This document shows, one piece after another, positions 12,516 through 25,800 of a stretch of DNA of 64,000 nt (the stretch's first letter is position 1; each line of letters begins with the position of its first letter). The notes beneath the pieces were generated by a model. The model was not told the origin of the DNA. It searched no databases and was given only the letters and a program-made list of their open reading frames with translations. The stretch comes from Megalonaias nervosa. Taxonomy: Eukaryota > Mollusca > Bivalvia > Unionida > Unionidae. The stretch is taken from the NCBI GenBank assembly GCA_016617855.1, contig JAECUM010092842.1:62001-126000 (forward strand), written 5' to 3'. The position numbers were made by a program, and so were the translations under genes.

Positions 12516-15500
12516 CAATGCACATGTATAGATTTTTCATATTTTCCCACAGCCACCGTCTTTACGTTCGATATTACAACTGAGCACTAATAATTTTAAC
12601 ACCTAGAATTTTAATAACAATGGACAAACCTCCAACTAAAAAGAGACAAATTTTAATGCTGGAGAAAATAATTATTTTAACTGAAAGAAGTGAAAAAGTG
12701 CAGACCACTCGCAAAAAAGCGGTTTAAATGTTGGTAAAATAAATTTAGGTTGTTATAAAGGAAAACGAGTAATTCAGAAACAATTTCATATGCTAAAATA
12801 TGTGATCTTCAAATGTAAATGTGATTTCATGTTTAATGATAGAAGTATATCTTTATTACAATATAATTTTGTTTTTACATGAATGCATACAATATTTTAG
12901 CAACAACTACTAATAAAGAATAGAATATATGTACAGTGATTGTGGTTATTTTTCTTGAAATTGTTCTGAAACTGGACCTTGGAAACGTATTTTTGTACAA
13001 ACCTGCTATGAAAGACCACCTGTCTTGAGAGACCACTTTTTGTTGGCAGAAGTCGCTGTCTCTCATAACAGGTTTTACTGTACAAACACTGACATAGTTA
13101 GCAGATTCAAAACACAGTATTCATCAGGTACTATTATTGCTTCTCACTCTATATAATAATAATAATAAGGACTTTGTATAGTGCCTGATCTTTAGAAGCT
13201 GTAAGCGCTTTACAACATTTGACAGCATTTAAAAAACATATATAATGATATGATTACAAAAATAAAAAAAAACAAACACTGTAACGTTAGAAAACAGAAA
13301 ACATACTGAAAATATTTAAGGTAAGGAAACATTTAAGTCTGTTCTTGCAGTTGAAATAGGTGAGTTTTAAGAGTGCTCTTGAATGAGATCACTGTGTCTT
13401 TGTGTCTAAGTTCAGTGGACAATTTGTTCCATGTTGCTGGGCTCAGGTATACAAAAGAACATTGTCCATATGACTTCATTTTCATAGTTTGAATAATGAG
13501 AATACGAGTGTCAGAAGAGGAGGTAAGTATCTTGTTGGTGTGTACACATGGGTGAGGTTGGATAAGTATGTTGGACTGGAGCCTGTTAGTGAAACGTAGC
13601 ACAGAGAACAAATTTTGTTTTTTAATTCTGGATCAAATGGATAGCCAGTGTAGGGTACAGAACAGGGGGGAGGTGTGCTCTGATCATGGTACTCTAAGGA
13701 TGATCCAAGCAGCTGTGTTTTGAACTTTTTGAAGTTTCTGGAGTAGATATTGAGACGAACCAGACAGAATTGAATTACAATAGTCCAGTCTTGATAGTAT
13801 TAAGGAGCACACGAGTGTTTTAATGGCATCAACTGAAAGATAATTGCGAAGGGAGCTGATGCATCTCAGCTCAAGATATGCAGCCTTGCATATGTTCATG
13901 ACATGTTGGTGCATTGAGAGAGTACTGTCGAGAGTAACACCTAGGTTTCGTACTGACTGTGTGAATTTGATGTTGCTGTTGCTAATATTTATTGTTTGAG
14001 GTAAAGGATGTGAATGAGAAAGTCTTTGTGTTGTAATCAGAATGGCTTCAGTTTTATCATCATTCATCTGCAGCTTGTTACATGTCATCCATGATTTCAC
14101 ATCCGAAATGCACCTCTCTACACCTTGGATGGTAGCATCAACTTCAGTTGGGTGGCTAGCTTTATATATTTGGGTGTCATCAGTGTACAATTGGTGAGAC
14201 ACTGGATGATGATCTATGACACTTGAGAGCGGCTGAGTGTATAGAATGAAGAGAACAGGTCCAAGAACAGACCCCTTTGGAACACCACAACATAGATCAA
14301 CTGGGCTGGAGTGTTTTCCATTTGCGGACACAATTTGTGTCCTGTTGACCAAGTAGGACTTGAACCATAGTAAGGCTGTATCATGAATGCCAAATACATG
14401 CTGGAGACGGTGAAGTAATATATCATGGTCTATTGTGTCAAATGCTGCAGACAAGTCAAGGAGGGCGAGGACTGTAATCTTTCCGCTATCCAAAGCAGAG
14501 AGAACGTCATTAACTACTTTCAAAAGAGTAGTTTCCGTACTGTGGCAAGGGCGATATGTAGACTGTACATTGCTAAAAAGACTGTTTGAATTCAGATGAG
14601 ATACAAGTTGGGATAGAACAACTTTTTCAAATATTTTTGACATGAATGGGAGATTAGAAACTGGGCGGTAGTTCTTTAAATCATTATGGTCGAGTGTTGG
14701 CTTCTTCACCAGAGGCTTTACAATGGCAGTTTTGAAGAATGATGGGAATTCCCCGGATGAGAGAGAGGTATTAATAACATCAGTTAGTGAAGGCAGTATT
14801 GGATCTAAGCACTCAAGCAGCAAGGATGTCAGAATTGGATCAAGTTCACATGACTTTGGTGCACTCTTCATCACGATTGTACATACTAAATCCATAGAGA
14901 CAGGTTCAAATGCTGCTAATCGTTGCTGCTTAAATTCTGTATCACAACTGTATGGTGACGACGAGTCAGTTGAAATTGTGTTGTGAAGCATATCACTAAT
15001 GGTTTGTACTTTGTCATGGAAGAAATTTGCAAACAGGTCTGGAAGGTTGACTGGAGAAAAGGTAGTGGAAGTGGTGTGCATTTGTTCCTTGACATTAGCT
15101 TGTTAGTAATCTTTAATAGCTCTTTGCAGCTAGAACTTTCCATGATCTTAGTACTGTAGTGGGCTGATTTCGCTGCATGGACTATGTTTGTGACATTCTT
15201 CTTGGCGGCTTCATAGATTTGCTTATGAATATTGAGTCTGGTGGAAAGCCAAAACCTCAGCTTTACGATGGTCTCTTTTATCAGTGCAAAGCTGGTCCCT
15301 AACACTGCTATACCACGGAGAACACTTCTGAATGGATACTTTGCACTTGGTTGCTGGGGCATGTTTGTCAAGCAGTGAACACAGGCAGTTATCAAGTTGT
15401 TCTGCTGTAGGAGGTAACTAAGTTTTTAGGTTGCTTGGATGTCATGCATTAGTTGCATTCTATTTATCATATGGAGGTTTCTCTTGGTTGCAAATAAAGA

Positions 15501-18500
15501 TGGAGGGTTAGGGATTGGTACGTCAAGATGGCATATAATGCAGAGGTGATCTAATGCAAGTTTTTGGGATACCAGGGAGGACTGTGGAATATTATTGTCA
15601 GGTCTATAAAGAATCCAGTCTGAAATGTGACCATGTTTATGGGTGGGTTGGCTAACTGACTGTTTGAGGTTGAAAACATGAATGGAATCTGGGAGTTTTG
15701 ATGTGTATGGGTTTCCAGGGCAGTCAAAGTGAAAGTTGAAATCTCCAAGAATAATCAGGTTGCCACCTATCGATTTCCATACTCCAGGAGATTCGGAAAC
15801 TGCTTCAAAAAAGAGAGATTCAGTAGCTTGTTTTTTCTGCTGGGAGGAGGGCAGTAGAGGCAGAAAAAATGGACTGACCTTTGTTCCAGTATGAGTGTGG
15901 TTTGGACTATTTCAAACGATGTGTGGTAGAAATTGAAGGTTGTAATGTGGTTAAGATGGTTAATCATGGAGTGGCAGGGGAATGACTTGAAGGAGTAACC
16001 GGTGGGTGTTAGATCCGCATACTTGGGTTCATTGCCTGATGTTTTTAGCCATATATAAAGGTAATCAGGTTTTGTAATCTGTTATGAAAATCTGAGTAAT
16101 TATTTAAATAGAATCTAGCTATATATGCCAGTCTTAGGAAAACAAGTCAAGAAAAAAGTTATAATTGTTATGTGTTGGAAGTATTGCACAATCAGTATCT
16201 CAAGCCACACGCTTTTGTTTATCCAGTTACTGCGCATTAGACTAATATGTAAATGAGGGCAATGGGGTGACCTGTCTACCCTAAGTACACAAGTTTTGTG
16301 CATGAGAAAATAAAACGTCAGATCATTTGATATTATTACTGTATTATCACATTTAATTGGTGGATATCATATGAAATTGACCATAAATAATTAATATCTT
16401 TTATAAGGTTACATTTTAACTTTCATCAGTTCTAATTTAGAAAATGTTCTTACGTTACTGTACGATACAATATGCCTACTGGGTACAGTTCTGATGATGT
16501 GTGTAGTGACATGAAGAAATTTCTAATTCATGACTTTCTTAGAAATGTACATTTTCTTTTGGAAGTATGGCAAGTGTTGCTATCACTGGTGCAATGATAT
16601 GCTACATGGAACTCTTGTTGAATAGCATGTGGAATAATGAATGAACCACTTTGGTTGGTAAGTGCAGTAGTTTTCATTTGGAATCACATTATTATATTTG
16701 ATTCAGCTGGGATGGGTTGTGGGTGTTCGACAAAGAGGAAACCAGTTTGACATAACACATTTCCGGTGTTTGCTGGCTTTGCAGTAGCACTTGAGAGAGT
16801 TTGGTTTCTTGTGGCCAGTGATGTGTATTGCCTGTGTTCGGATCTCTGTCAAGTAGCTTCACTTTTGTGTGTGTCGCAAAATGTTTTTTAGGTGTTATAA
16901 AAGTAGGAGAAACCTAAAGTTGCTTTATGAGTGAATTTCTTTTGTTATGTATCTGTTGTGGTTGTTGTTGGATTTTACAGCAACATCAGGCACAAGAGAA
17001 GACATCAAGGGTTTCTTTTTAAAAGTAGTTCCTAGTGCATGGAAACCATGACTGAGATGACAGGTCTGAGATAACCAGACTGAGATAGGAAAAGTAAGAT
17101 TAGCAGAAAAGGTAGATTTCTCTTTCGCATAAGTGAGAAAAGGGTATATGTTGTTTGTTCTACTGATCATTCCTAAGAAACTGCATGGACCCAGACATGC
17201 AGGTGCATTATGTGATGGCAGATCTAGGTCTGTGAAGTTTCAGGTTGGACTTCACTTTTAAGCATGTATTCTGTGGGTTAGAGCATAGCTGCCAAGTGTC
17301 CCATTTTTCCCGTATTTGTCCAGTATTTTGGACCTGAATACTGGACTACATTTTTCTTGTTAAACTCCATTTCTTAATTAAAAAAAAAATTAAATCCAAA
17401 ATTTCTTTGCAATTTTCTCTTTAGAATGGGCACCCAGTTCCATTCTGAGAGAAGTGTATCGCATATATATAGGGATATAGAGTTCTAAAAGATGATTGGT
17501 TCATTCGAAACCAAGGCTACAATGCCAGTCTTTAACCACCATATTGGATGGTGCAAAGCAGTTGCTGCTCTCAGTGCATCTCATGTTCGTAATATTCAGT
17601 TGCTAGTGATGTTGAAAATGAAAGCGGAAGATTCTGAATTTTCTCCAGCAAAGAAAAGAAAAACAAACAGAATTACGTCAACATGTTTAGAGTTGTGAAA
17701 CAATCTAGTAAAATTGTTTTATGTCAAGGGCGCCTCCATGCACAATTGTGATTTCGCTACTGTGCATGGAGGTGCCCTTCATATAAAACAGCATGAAAAA
17801 TCTAATAAACATCAGCTTGCTACTTCATTGTCAGCAAATCAGCCAGAACTTAAGACATTTATAAATACCAGAGAAATCCTTGATGTAATTTGATCAAAGT
17901 TCAGTTGACTAAATTTCTTTTAGAAATGAACCGTCCTCTTTCAGTTACTAGTGTTGTTGGCAATTTATTTTGCACACTTTTTCCAGACAGTAAATTCGCA
18001 GAGGATTACTCGTTTGCTAGAACAAAAAAATAGTTCAGTAAAGCAAATCACACAGATTTAAGATAATAGTGAAAGATGTTACGTTGGAATCATTAAAGAT
18101 CGAAAAATTAAAAAAAACAAGGTGTGGAAAAGGCTTCTGTAAATAGCCAGTGTCTTAGTGTGTGTTGCACTCTTGCACCTTCTGAATAGGCACATAAATG
18201 GAACAGATTGCCTGTTCAGAAGGTGCAAGAGTGCAATGCATGCATCTTTGGCAATAAATAATTAAGTTACTGTCCTACTTTACTGATGGTTATGAAGGTT
18301 ATAAATAGTTACATATGCATTAAAGTTTTAAAAACCCATATTTGTTCCTGAAAATCAGTATTTTTGTACTCGGGTTGGCAGGTATGTTAGCGGTCAAATT
18401 ATTCCCAGACTTACCAGGAGCCAATCCTAGTTTCCTTGATATGAAGTGATACAGTATACTTTACTCATTGCATGGGTTGCCAGTACCTTACTCCCCAACC

Positions 18501-19800
18501 ACACATCTTTCTTTGGTCAGTGTTGGTACAGGATGGTTGGATGAAGATAGTACCTTGCTAAAATAACAATGGCAGCAGTGCCTATATTGATTCTCAACAT
18601 ATGGCAACTGTAATGACCTAGTGTACAAAGTGTTATTATTTAAGTACAAGTCCGCTTTCAGTCATCAAATTATTTCATGGTCAAGGGACCAGTTTTGATC
18701 ATCAGATTTTCACATGCTCTGGGTATCCTTTCTTAAAAATTTAATTTTTCTGCAGATTTTTCATGTATAATGAAGAGTATTCCTTAGATCTGCTCGGGAC
18801 CCCAAGAAATTTTTTTCAACAACTTTTCTGTCCTTGGTTTTGTTATATGATGGTTTCCATGTGTACATCTTTAATTTTGTTTGTAAATATCCTGAAGATA
18901 CTCTAATGCGCACCTTTGTATGCATTTATAAACAAGAACTGCTTTGTGAAAATCTGTACTTTAATGAATTTTTAGCCAAGTTCTGTAGATAACATTTCAG
19001 ATGGATGATCAAAAGTGTCCAGAATAATTTGTGCTGCTCTTTTGTGTAGTTGTAAATTCTATTAGGATGAGATCTTTAACATTATGTGAACAGTGATCAT
19101 ATATCTAGCACAGTTTCTCCACTCTTTGGTACAGTGATCATAGATTTGGCAGTTCAGTCACTCTGTGGAAGAGTAATCTTAGATTTGGGACAGTTTCCTC
19201 ACTCTTTGGAAAAAGTAATAATAGATTTGGCCATTCCCCCACTTCATGGAACAGTAATCATAGATTTGGCACAGTTTTCCTACTCTTTGGAACAGTAATC
19301 ATTGATGTGGCAGTTTCCCCACTCCAGAGCAGTGACCATGATTTGGCACAACTTTCACACTCTGTAGAACAGTAATGATAGATTTGGTACAGTTTCCCTA
19401 CTCTTTGGAACAGTATTCATTGATGTGGTACAGTCTCCCCACTCCAGAGCAGTGATCATGATCTGGCACAGCTTCTCCACTCTGTAGAACAGACTGCTCT
19501 GGTGGCCTAGAGGTTAGAGTGTCCACCACTAATGCGGGAGGTTGTAGGTTCGATCCCCAGCCAAGTCATACCAAAGACTTACAAAAATGGTACTAACAGC
19601 TGCCTTGCTTGGCACTCAGCATTAAAAGGTTAGTGTTAGGACTGGTTGGCCTGGTGTCAGGATATTGTGACTGGGTGGGGACATCATGCTACATGTCTGC
19701 AGCATGATGCCCCAGTGCTAGATATCACTATAAACTGCCACACTGCAGACATCATAGTGATATGTCTGAAAAAATGTTAAAGCTACGTTAAAAATCCAAA

Positions 19801-19894
<94 letters not shown>

Positions 19895-22800
19895 TAGAAC
19901 AGTGATCATAGATCCGGCACTTTACCCACTTTGTGGAACAGTAATCATAGATTTGGCACAGTGTCTTCTTGGGAATAGCAATTTTAGTTTGGGTAGAGTT
20001 TCCCCACTCATTGGAACAGTAATACTTCTTGACACAATACAAACAATGTAGAACAGCAAATGGGTTTCTTTGTGCAGATATTTCTTCATTTTATTACATT
20101 AAGCAGTTTTAAATAACATTGGATGGAAGTGTTGTCAGCTTGATAAATAGCTGTAATGAACATATAAATCTGCAAGCTTATTGAGTATCATTCAGTACCC
20201 GCATAGTCTATGTCAGATTTCTAGGCAGTTTTGTCATATATTTGCAGGTCATGTGACTGACTTGAAGGATGTTTTTGTAGTCCAGATCGCTCTTGGTAAG
20301 GCCCATGCTGTTGCCCTTACAAATAAAGGACAGATCTACACGTATGGAATTAATAACAAAGGACAATGTGGAAGGGATTTCACACCTGGGGCTGCAAAAG
20401 ATGGTGAGTGATAAAGAATGATGATGATGATTTTTAGGTTTAGAAAGAGACAGGTTAGAGACTGAATATATTTATGGTATTAAATATGAAGATGTTTTCT
20501 TTCTTGTTTAAATATGTAGATGAAGTGAGAATATTCTGGTTTGATTTTGATTACATACTATAATTTAACACTTTAGTGCTGTGGATCAGGATTGGTAATG
20601 CTAAAAATTGTAACATTTTGAGCTGCATGTGATTTTTGCAGAAAATCTTAGGTATGTTGAATTGCAGTGTAACTCTATATATCTATTTTTCCTTGATGAG
20701 CAATGAATTTTATATCCATAGTTTGTTGAAATTATTAAATGTGTAACATTTTTGGGTGAGAATATTTTATTGTACAGTAAATAAAAATCTATATCCAGAA
20801 TATAAGTGTAAGTGGGCTTATCTGTTTTTCAGATGTATTGTTTTTTTTATTTCAGCACCTATTAACAATGTGACAATGGCAGAAGAAGAGGAGGAAGTAG
20901 ATATGGATGATGCTATGTGCCAATCAGGTGAGGGCTTAAATAGTAACAGTAAAAATGTTTTAATAATATTATTTCCCTTTGCCACTTTTAGAATGGCACT
21001 GCACCAAGTCCCTTTTCTCATGTACCATATATCTCCCGTATGCTGTTTTGGGGTACTTACCTCAGTGTCATGCTGCTGTGTGTTTCCCATCCCTCTCTCT
21101 TGTTTACACTGCCCTTTCATCACACTTACAATTTAACAAAAGAGTCGTCCAAGTCTGTTAATTAGCACATAACCATTAGATGAATATCAAATGAGGCATT
21201 ACTTACACTGATCCCACAGTCTGGTTTGAAAAGTGCATAAGGCAGTGCCAGTAGCATGTGATACTTACGCATTGACATTAATTGTTTGAGACAAATGAAA
21301 CTTGGGTGAGGGCAAGTGAAATACATGAGAGCTTGTCATACCACCTGTACTCAATGTACATGTTGCTTAACTTTAATGATTGTAACTGACTGTACAGATA
21401 TATCATTGAAAGAGCAATTCATGTTGACTTTGATGAGGGTTACTGACTGTACTGTTAAAATCATTGTCTGTTCTCTTCATTGAATTTTAGTAAAAGATGT
21501 AATAATTTTATGATTTAATCCTTCATTCATATTTTGTTCATTTTTGTTTATTTTTTGCATGATTTTCTAATTTTGTTATTTTTACAGCAATTTTCTTCAT
21601 ACAAATTTTTATTTCAGTTTTGAAGTTTGTGTATGTCAGATCAAATGTAAAAATAAAAATTAGAAAATGAATCTGATCTTGCTATATTTTAGTTTTGTTA
21701 AACTTGCTGGAAAATTCAGTCATGTATCAGTATGTTGCACTGCTCTTTCTTTCCTTTTGCTTTACGCAAGACAGGCGATGTTATGAACTGGTCTGGGTAA
21801 ACTGATTCTTTAAGAACTTGCTTGATTGGAAAAGTGTTTTCAAAAATGAATGTCAAGCCCAGCTTGGTACACACTTTCATCATAAAGTCCAGTTATTCAT
21901 AAATGAAAATAATGAACACCCAGTAAGGTATCATTTTGGCCATCTTGAAAATTTTGTCATTTCAGCTCTGCCTGAACAAATGGCTGTATTGACTTGGGGC
22001 TTTCAACAAAACACTTTGTACAGTATATAGTTGGTCCGTAATGAAAATGGTGCTAATCTGACCTCCAACATGGTTGCCCCAATGGTCTTACAAAAATCTT
22101 ATTACTCTTCCTGAATGGATGTTCAGATTTACATGTGGTTCACAGTAAAACTCTTTTGTAACAATGTTAATTCTTAATAAAAATGGTGCTGATTTAATCT
22201 TGAACATGGCCACTGTGGTGGCTGTCCATTTAATTCTTAGCACATCTCCTGAATGGATTATCATATTGACTTGGTGTTCTCAATAAAGTACTTGTATTGA
22301 TATGTAGTTAGTTCTAAAAGAAACTGATGCCTGTTTGACCTTCACTGTGGCTGCTGTTGTAAATAATGTCAAGGTCACTCTCTGGAACAGATGGTAATAT
22401 TGACATGATGTTTTCATTAAAACACATATTACAGTATATATAAGATCATACGTAAAACTGGTGCAATTTTTACCTCAACATGGATGCCATCTTGAAATTT
22501 GTTTTATTTATAAAAAAACAGTAACTCTTGAATTCCTAATATTTGTTAGCTTCGAGAGTTATGAGTCTTTTATTAAAGTTGGGCATTGCCAAAGATTGTT
22601 TGTTCCAGTCTGCCAGTATCTCTAATTAATCTCTGTTTTAATTGACTACTGTTTAGCTGTTGTTTTTTGATTAAGCAAGTGAACCAGGTCTGTCATTAAG
22701 CTGGGAATACACACCAGGCAGAGTATTTCATAGTATGAAGTTACTGTAGTTAATTTTCCTGTTTTTGGATGTAGCTCATGTGTCAGGTAAAAAAAATTGC

Positions 22801-25800
22801 GTGTTATGTTAGCATGAACAGGATTTATCTATTATTGGTCATCATAGTCCTCTAATACAGTCTATGTGCATTATCCATTCTCAAGACAAACTAGTCATCA
22901 TGGCCCTCCAATTCAGTCTTTGTGCATTATCCATTCACCAGACAAGTTAGTCATCAGAGCCTTCCAATACAGTCTATATGCATTATCTAGTCACCAGATA
23001 AACTAGTCACCATAGCCCTTCCATACAGTCAGTGTATATTATCCATTCTCTTGACATCATCATAGCCTGCTGATATAGTCCATGTGCATTATCCATTCCC
23101 TAGACAAACTGATCATCTTTTGGAGGTTCCCATTTTTATAATGAACCCCCAGAAGAAGTCTGTTAGCCCTTTTGTGTTCAAATTTGTACACCTAGCCTCT
23201 GCATAAATAGTAGATGTGATACACTGTGTATACTGAGACAGTATGTAGACCATTAGTACATGTGACACACTGTGTACACTGGGCCAATATGTTGACCAGC
23301 ACATGCATCACACTGTGTACATTGAGTCAATATGTAGATCATCAGTAAATATAACATAAGTATATTGAGCCAATATGTTGACCAACAGTACGTGTGACAC
23401 TGTGTACACTGAACCAGTATGTAGACCATCAGTACATGTGACATTATGTACACTGAGCCAGTATGTAGACCATCAGTACATGTAACGTTTGTATACTGAG
23501 CCAATATGTTGACCAACAGTACGTGTGACACTGTACACTGAGCCAGAATGTAGACCTTCAGTACATGTGACACTATGTTTACTGAGCTAATATGTGGATG
23601 GTTAGTCAGTGTGACACTGTATATAGTCAGTGTGACACTGTATACTGAGCCAATATGTAGACCATCAGTACATGTGACATTATGTACACTGAGTCAGTAT
23701 GTTGACCTTCAGTACATGTGACATTATGTACACTGAGTCAGTATGTTGACCTTCAGTACGTGACATTATGTACACTGAGTCAGTATGTTGACCATCAGTA
23801 GAGGTGACATAATTGTACACTGAGCCAATATGTAGACCATAAGTACATGTGACACTATGTATACTCAGTCAGTATGTTGACTGTCAGTAGATGTGACATT
23901 ATGTATACTGAGGCAATATGTAGATAGTCAATGTGACACTGTATACTGAGCTAATATGTACACCCTGAGTACATGTAACATTATTATCATCTCTTGAATT
24001 CTGCACATCATATAAATTTGGGAATATTTTAGAAAAGAATGCAGTGTAAGAATTGCATAAGAGTATATTTGTCCATCTTAGACCTACAAGTACTTTCCTT
24101 ATTTTCAATTTATATCAGCTGTTATGTGACATATTTTCAATAAAACAAATCGATTTCTTCAGTTTGATGATTTGTCTGACAGATTCTTTATATTTTGATA
24201 AATATATTTAGGTAGTGAACCAGATGTTGAGTGAAACAGGCTTTATCAATGTGATTCATGGATGTGACTGAAAAATGGTAGAGGAAAGGGATCTTTTTAA
24301 ACTTCAAAACATGTCAGATAAGAAAAAGCACAGGTCAGGTGCACTTGAAAATTTAAAATGAAGAATACGAGTGATGTAATACAGCACTCGGTTGGAGTGC
24401 ATCATTGTGTTCATGGCAGAATTGGTGGACTTGATGACTTTATGATCATTCAGTGAAAGTTAGACATGTTGACTAGTTAAAGTGAGTGTTATTGATTATG
24501 TCATTTTTGCCATTTAACTCATTAACCCCTGGCGCCTCGTTTACGTGTCTGGAGGTAGTAGCCTACTTACGAGCTCTGTAGCACCAAGGTCATGTATGAT
24601 ACACTAAAGTTGGTGGTATTATAGAAAGGTAGAGATGTAGCTCTACAATGATACCAAATAATCTGGACGTTTTCGTTGCACTACAGAATACAGAGGGAAA
24701 AACGTAATTTTTTGGACCTAATTTTTTTTTCCACCAAAAATTCATCCATGGTTGGAATCCAAATTTTTGTCAGGCTTTTAGACTTTTTGGCCTCAGATCT
24801 AAGGCAGACCAGTCTGAACTGCACACAGACAAGCGAAAATGTGTAAAAAGTACGATAAGATGGGCATTTGGGATAAAGAGTGGTCTCGATATGAAAATGA
24901 TGGGTCTGTTAAGCTTAAAAAAAAAAACCTCCAACTTTTACCCTTTTGCTCATGTGTAAGCAAAATAGCCAATGAAAAACAATGTTTCTGACACAACTAG
25001 GCATTAGGTTAACCGGAAATCTCTTGGAAGTCGATGTATTAGGATGTATTCAGAAATAGCCCCCAAAATGTGTTTCCTAATTGCATTTCAGGTGAAAACG
25101 ACAAAAACCATCAGTGGTTAATGAGTTAATAATAATTATACTTCTACCCCTAGGGTTTGGCATGTATGGTAACATAACTGTGTATACTGAGCCAATGTAT
25201 ATAAATCATCAGTACATATGACACTGTATACTGGCCATCATGTGGACCATCAGTACATGAAGCACTGCGTACACTGAGCCAATATATAGACCATCAGTAC
25301 AGTGTAGTACACTGTACACTTTGCCACTACATAGACCATCAGTACATATGACACTGCGTACTAAGCCAGTATGTAAATGTAAATATGTACATGTGACACA
25401 GTGTATACTCAATCAATATGTAAACCATCAGTACATGTGACACTATGTACACTGAGCCAATATGTAGACCATCGGTACAAATGACACTGTGCATACTCAG
25501 CCAATATGTAAATGTAAATATGTACATGTGACTGTTTACTCAGCCAATATGTAAAGCATCAGTACATGTGACACTATGTATACTGAGCCAATATGTAGCC
25601 CATCAGTACAAATGACACTTTGTATACTCAGCCAATATGTAGACCATCAGTACAAGTGACACTATGTATACTGAGCCAATATGTAGACCATCAGTACATG
25701 TGACACTATGTATACTCAGCCAATATGTAGACCATCAGTACAAGTGACACTTTGTATACTCAGCCAATATATAGACCATCAGTACATGTGATACTATGTA

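Larger units (their letters stand above)
11419..13080 (+). mobile_element. pogo/Tigger-like transposon, deletion derivative
   Basis: The ends CAGTAGAACCTGTCATGAG and CTCATAACAGGTTTTACTG form an inverted repeat flanked by TA on both sides (11417-11418 and 13081-13082). The CAGTARAACC start and TA target are usual for pogo/Tigger elements. At 12620-12735 (+) is a short remnant, MDKPPTKKRQILMLEK, resembling the helix-turn-helix start of Tigger transposases, soon stopped. A nested inverted pair at 11815-11900 and a 35-base poly(T) lie inside. Confidence 0.75.
13154..16045 (-). mobile_element. CR1/L2-like non-LTR retrotransposon, 5' truncated, dead
   Basis: Read on the minus strand: partial endonuclease (LIILGDFNFHFD, then THKHGHISDWILYRPDN), linker, full reverse transcriptase, C-terminal piece ending in LSPATWNKLSTELRHKDTV, then a 3' UTR with GCGCTTACAGCTTC and a (TTA)n microsatellite tail instead of poly(A). 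The endonuclease lacks its N-terminal third, so the copy is 5' truncated near 16045. Frames change at least twice between endonuclease and reverse transcriptase, and in-frame stops lie at about 13640-13681. The clade (CR1, L2 or relative) is inferred from the terminal WN.L..xxR..xTV..FKS.LKTHLF pattern. Confidence 0.88.
17284..18386 (+). mobile_element. hAT-like non-autonomous element with internal hairpins
   Basis: The ends CATAGCTGCCAA and TTGGCAGGTATG are inverted copies and resemble the ends of the elements at 37575 and 57186. The flanks are TTAGAG and TTAGCG, a 6-bp target duplication with one change. A remnant frame at 17774-17890 reads GALHIKQHEKSNKHQLA, like the HGG...H..S..H part of a BED-type zinc finger. 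Two long hairpins lie inside (see findings). Confidence 0.72.
19090..20040. repeat. 41-bp minisatellite split by a SINE
   Basis: The unit is AACAGTAATCATAGATTTGG, CACAGTTTCCCCACTCTTTG and G. About nine diverged copies run from 19090 to 19492, and three to four more from 19892 to about 20040. The gap is filled by the SINE at 19493-19891. Confidence 0.88.
11222..20247 (+). other. Intron after exon 4, 9 kb, mobile-element rich
   Basis: Donor GTAAGA, acceptor TTTGCAG. In order it holds a MITE fragment, a foldback hairpin, a pogo-like element, a dead LINE, a second MITE fragment, a hAT-like element with hairpins, and a 41-bp array split by a SINE. The stretches 16050-16900 and 18390-19080 show nothing recognisable. 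Confidence 0.8.

Noticed and set aside
14723..14986. Plus-strand frame within the LINE
   Set aside because: Shadow of the minus-strand reverse transcriptase.
19718..20042. Minus-strand Cys-Val repeat proteins
   Set aside because: Translation of the (CA)n tract at 19802-19891.
23253..23573. 106-codon minus-strand frame
   Set aside because: By-product of the 44-bp array.
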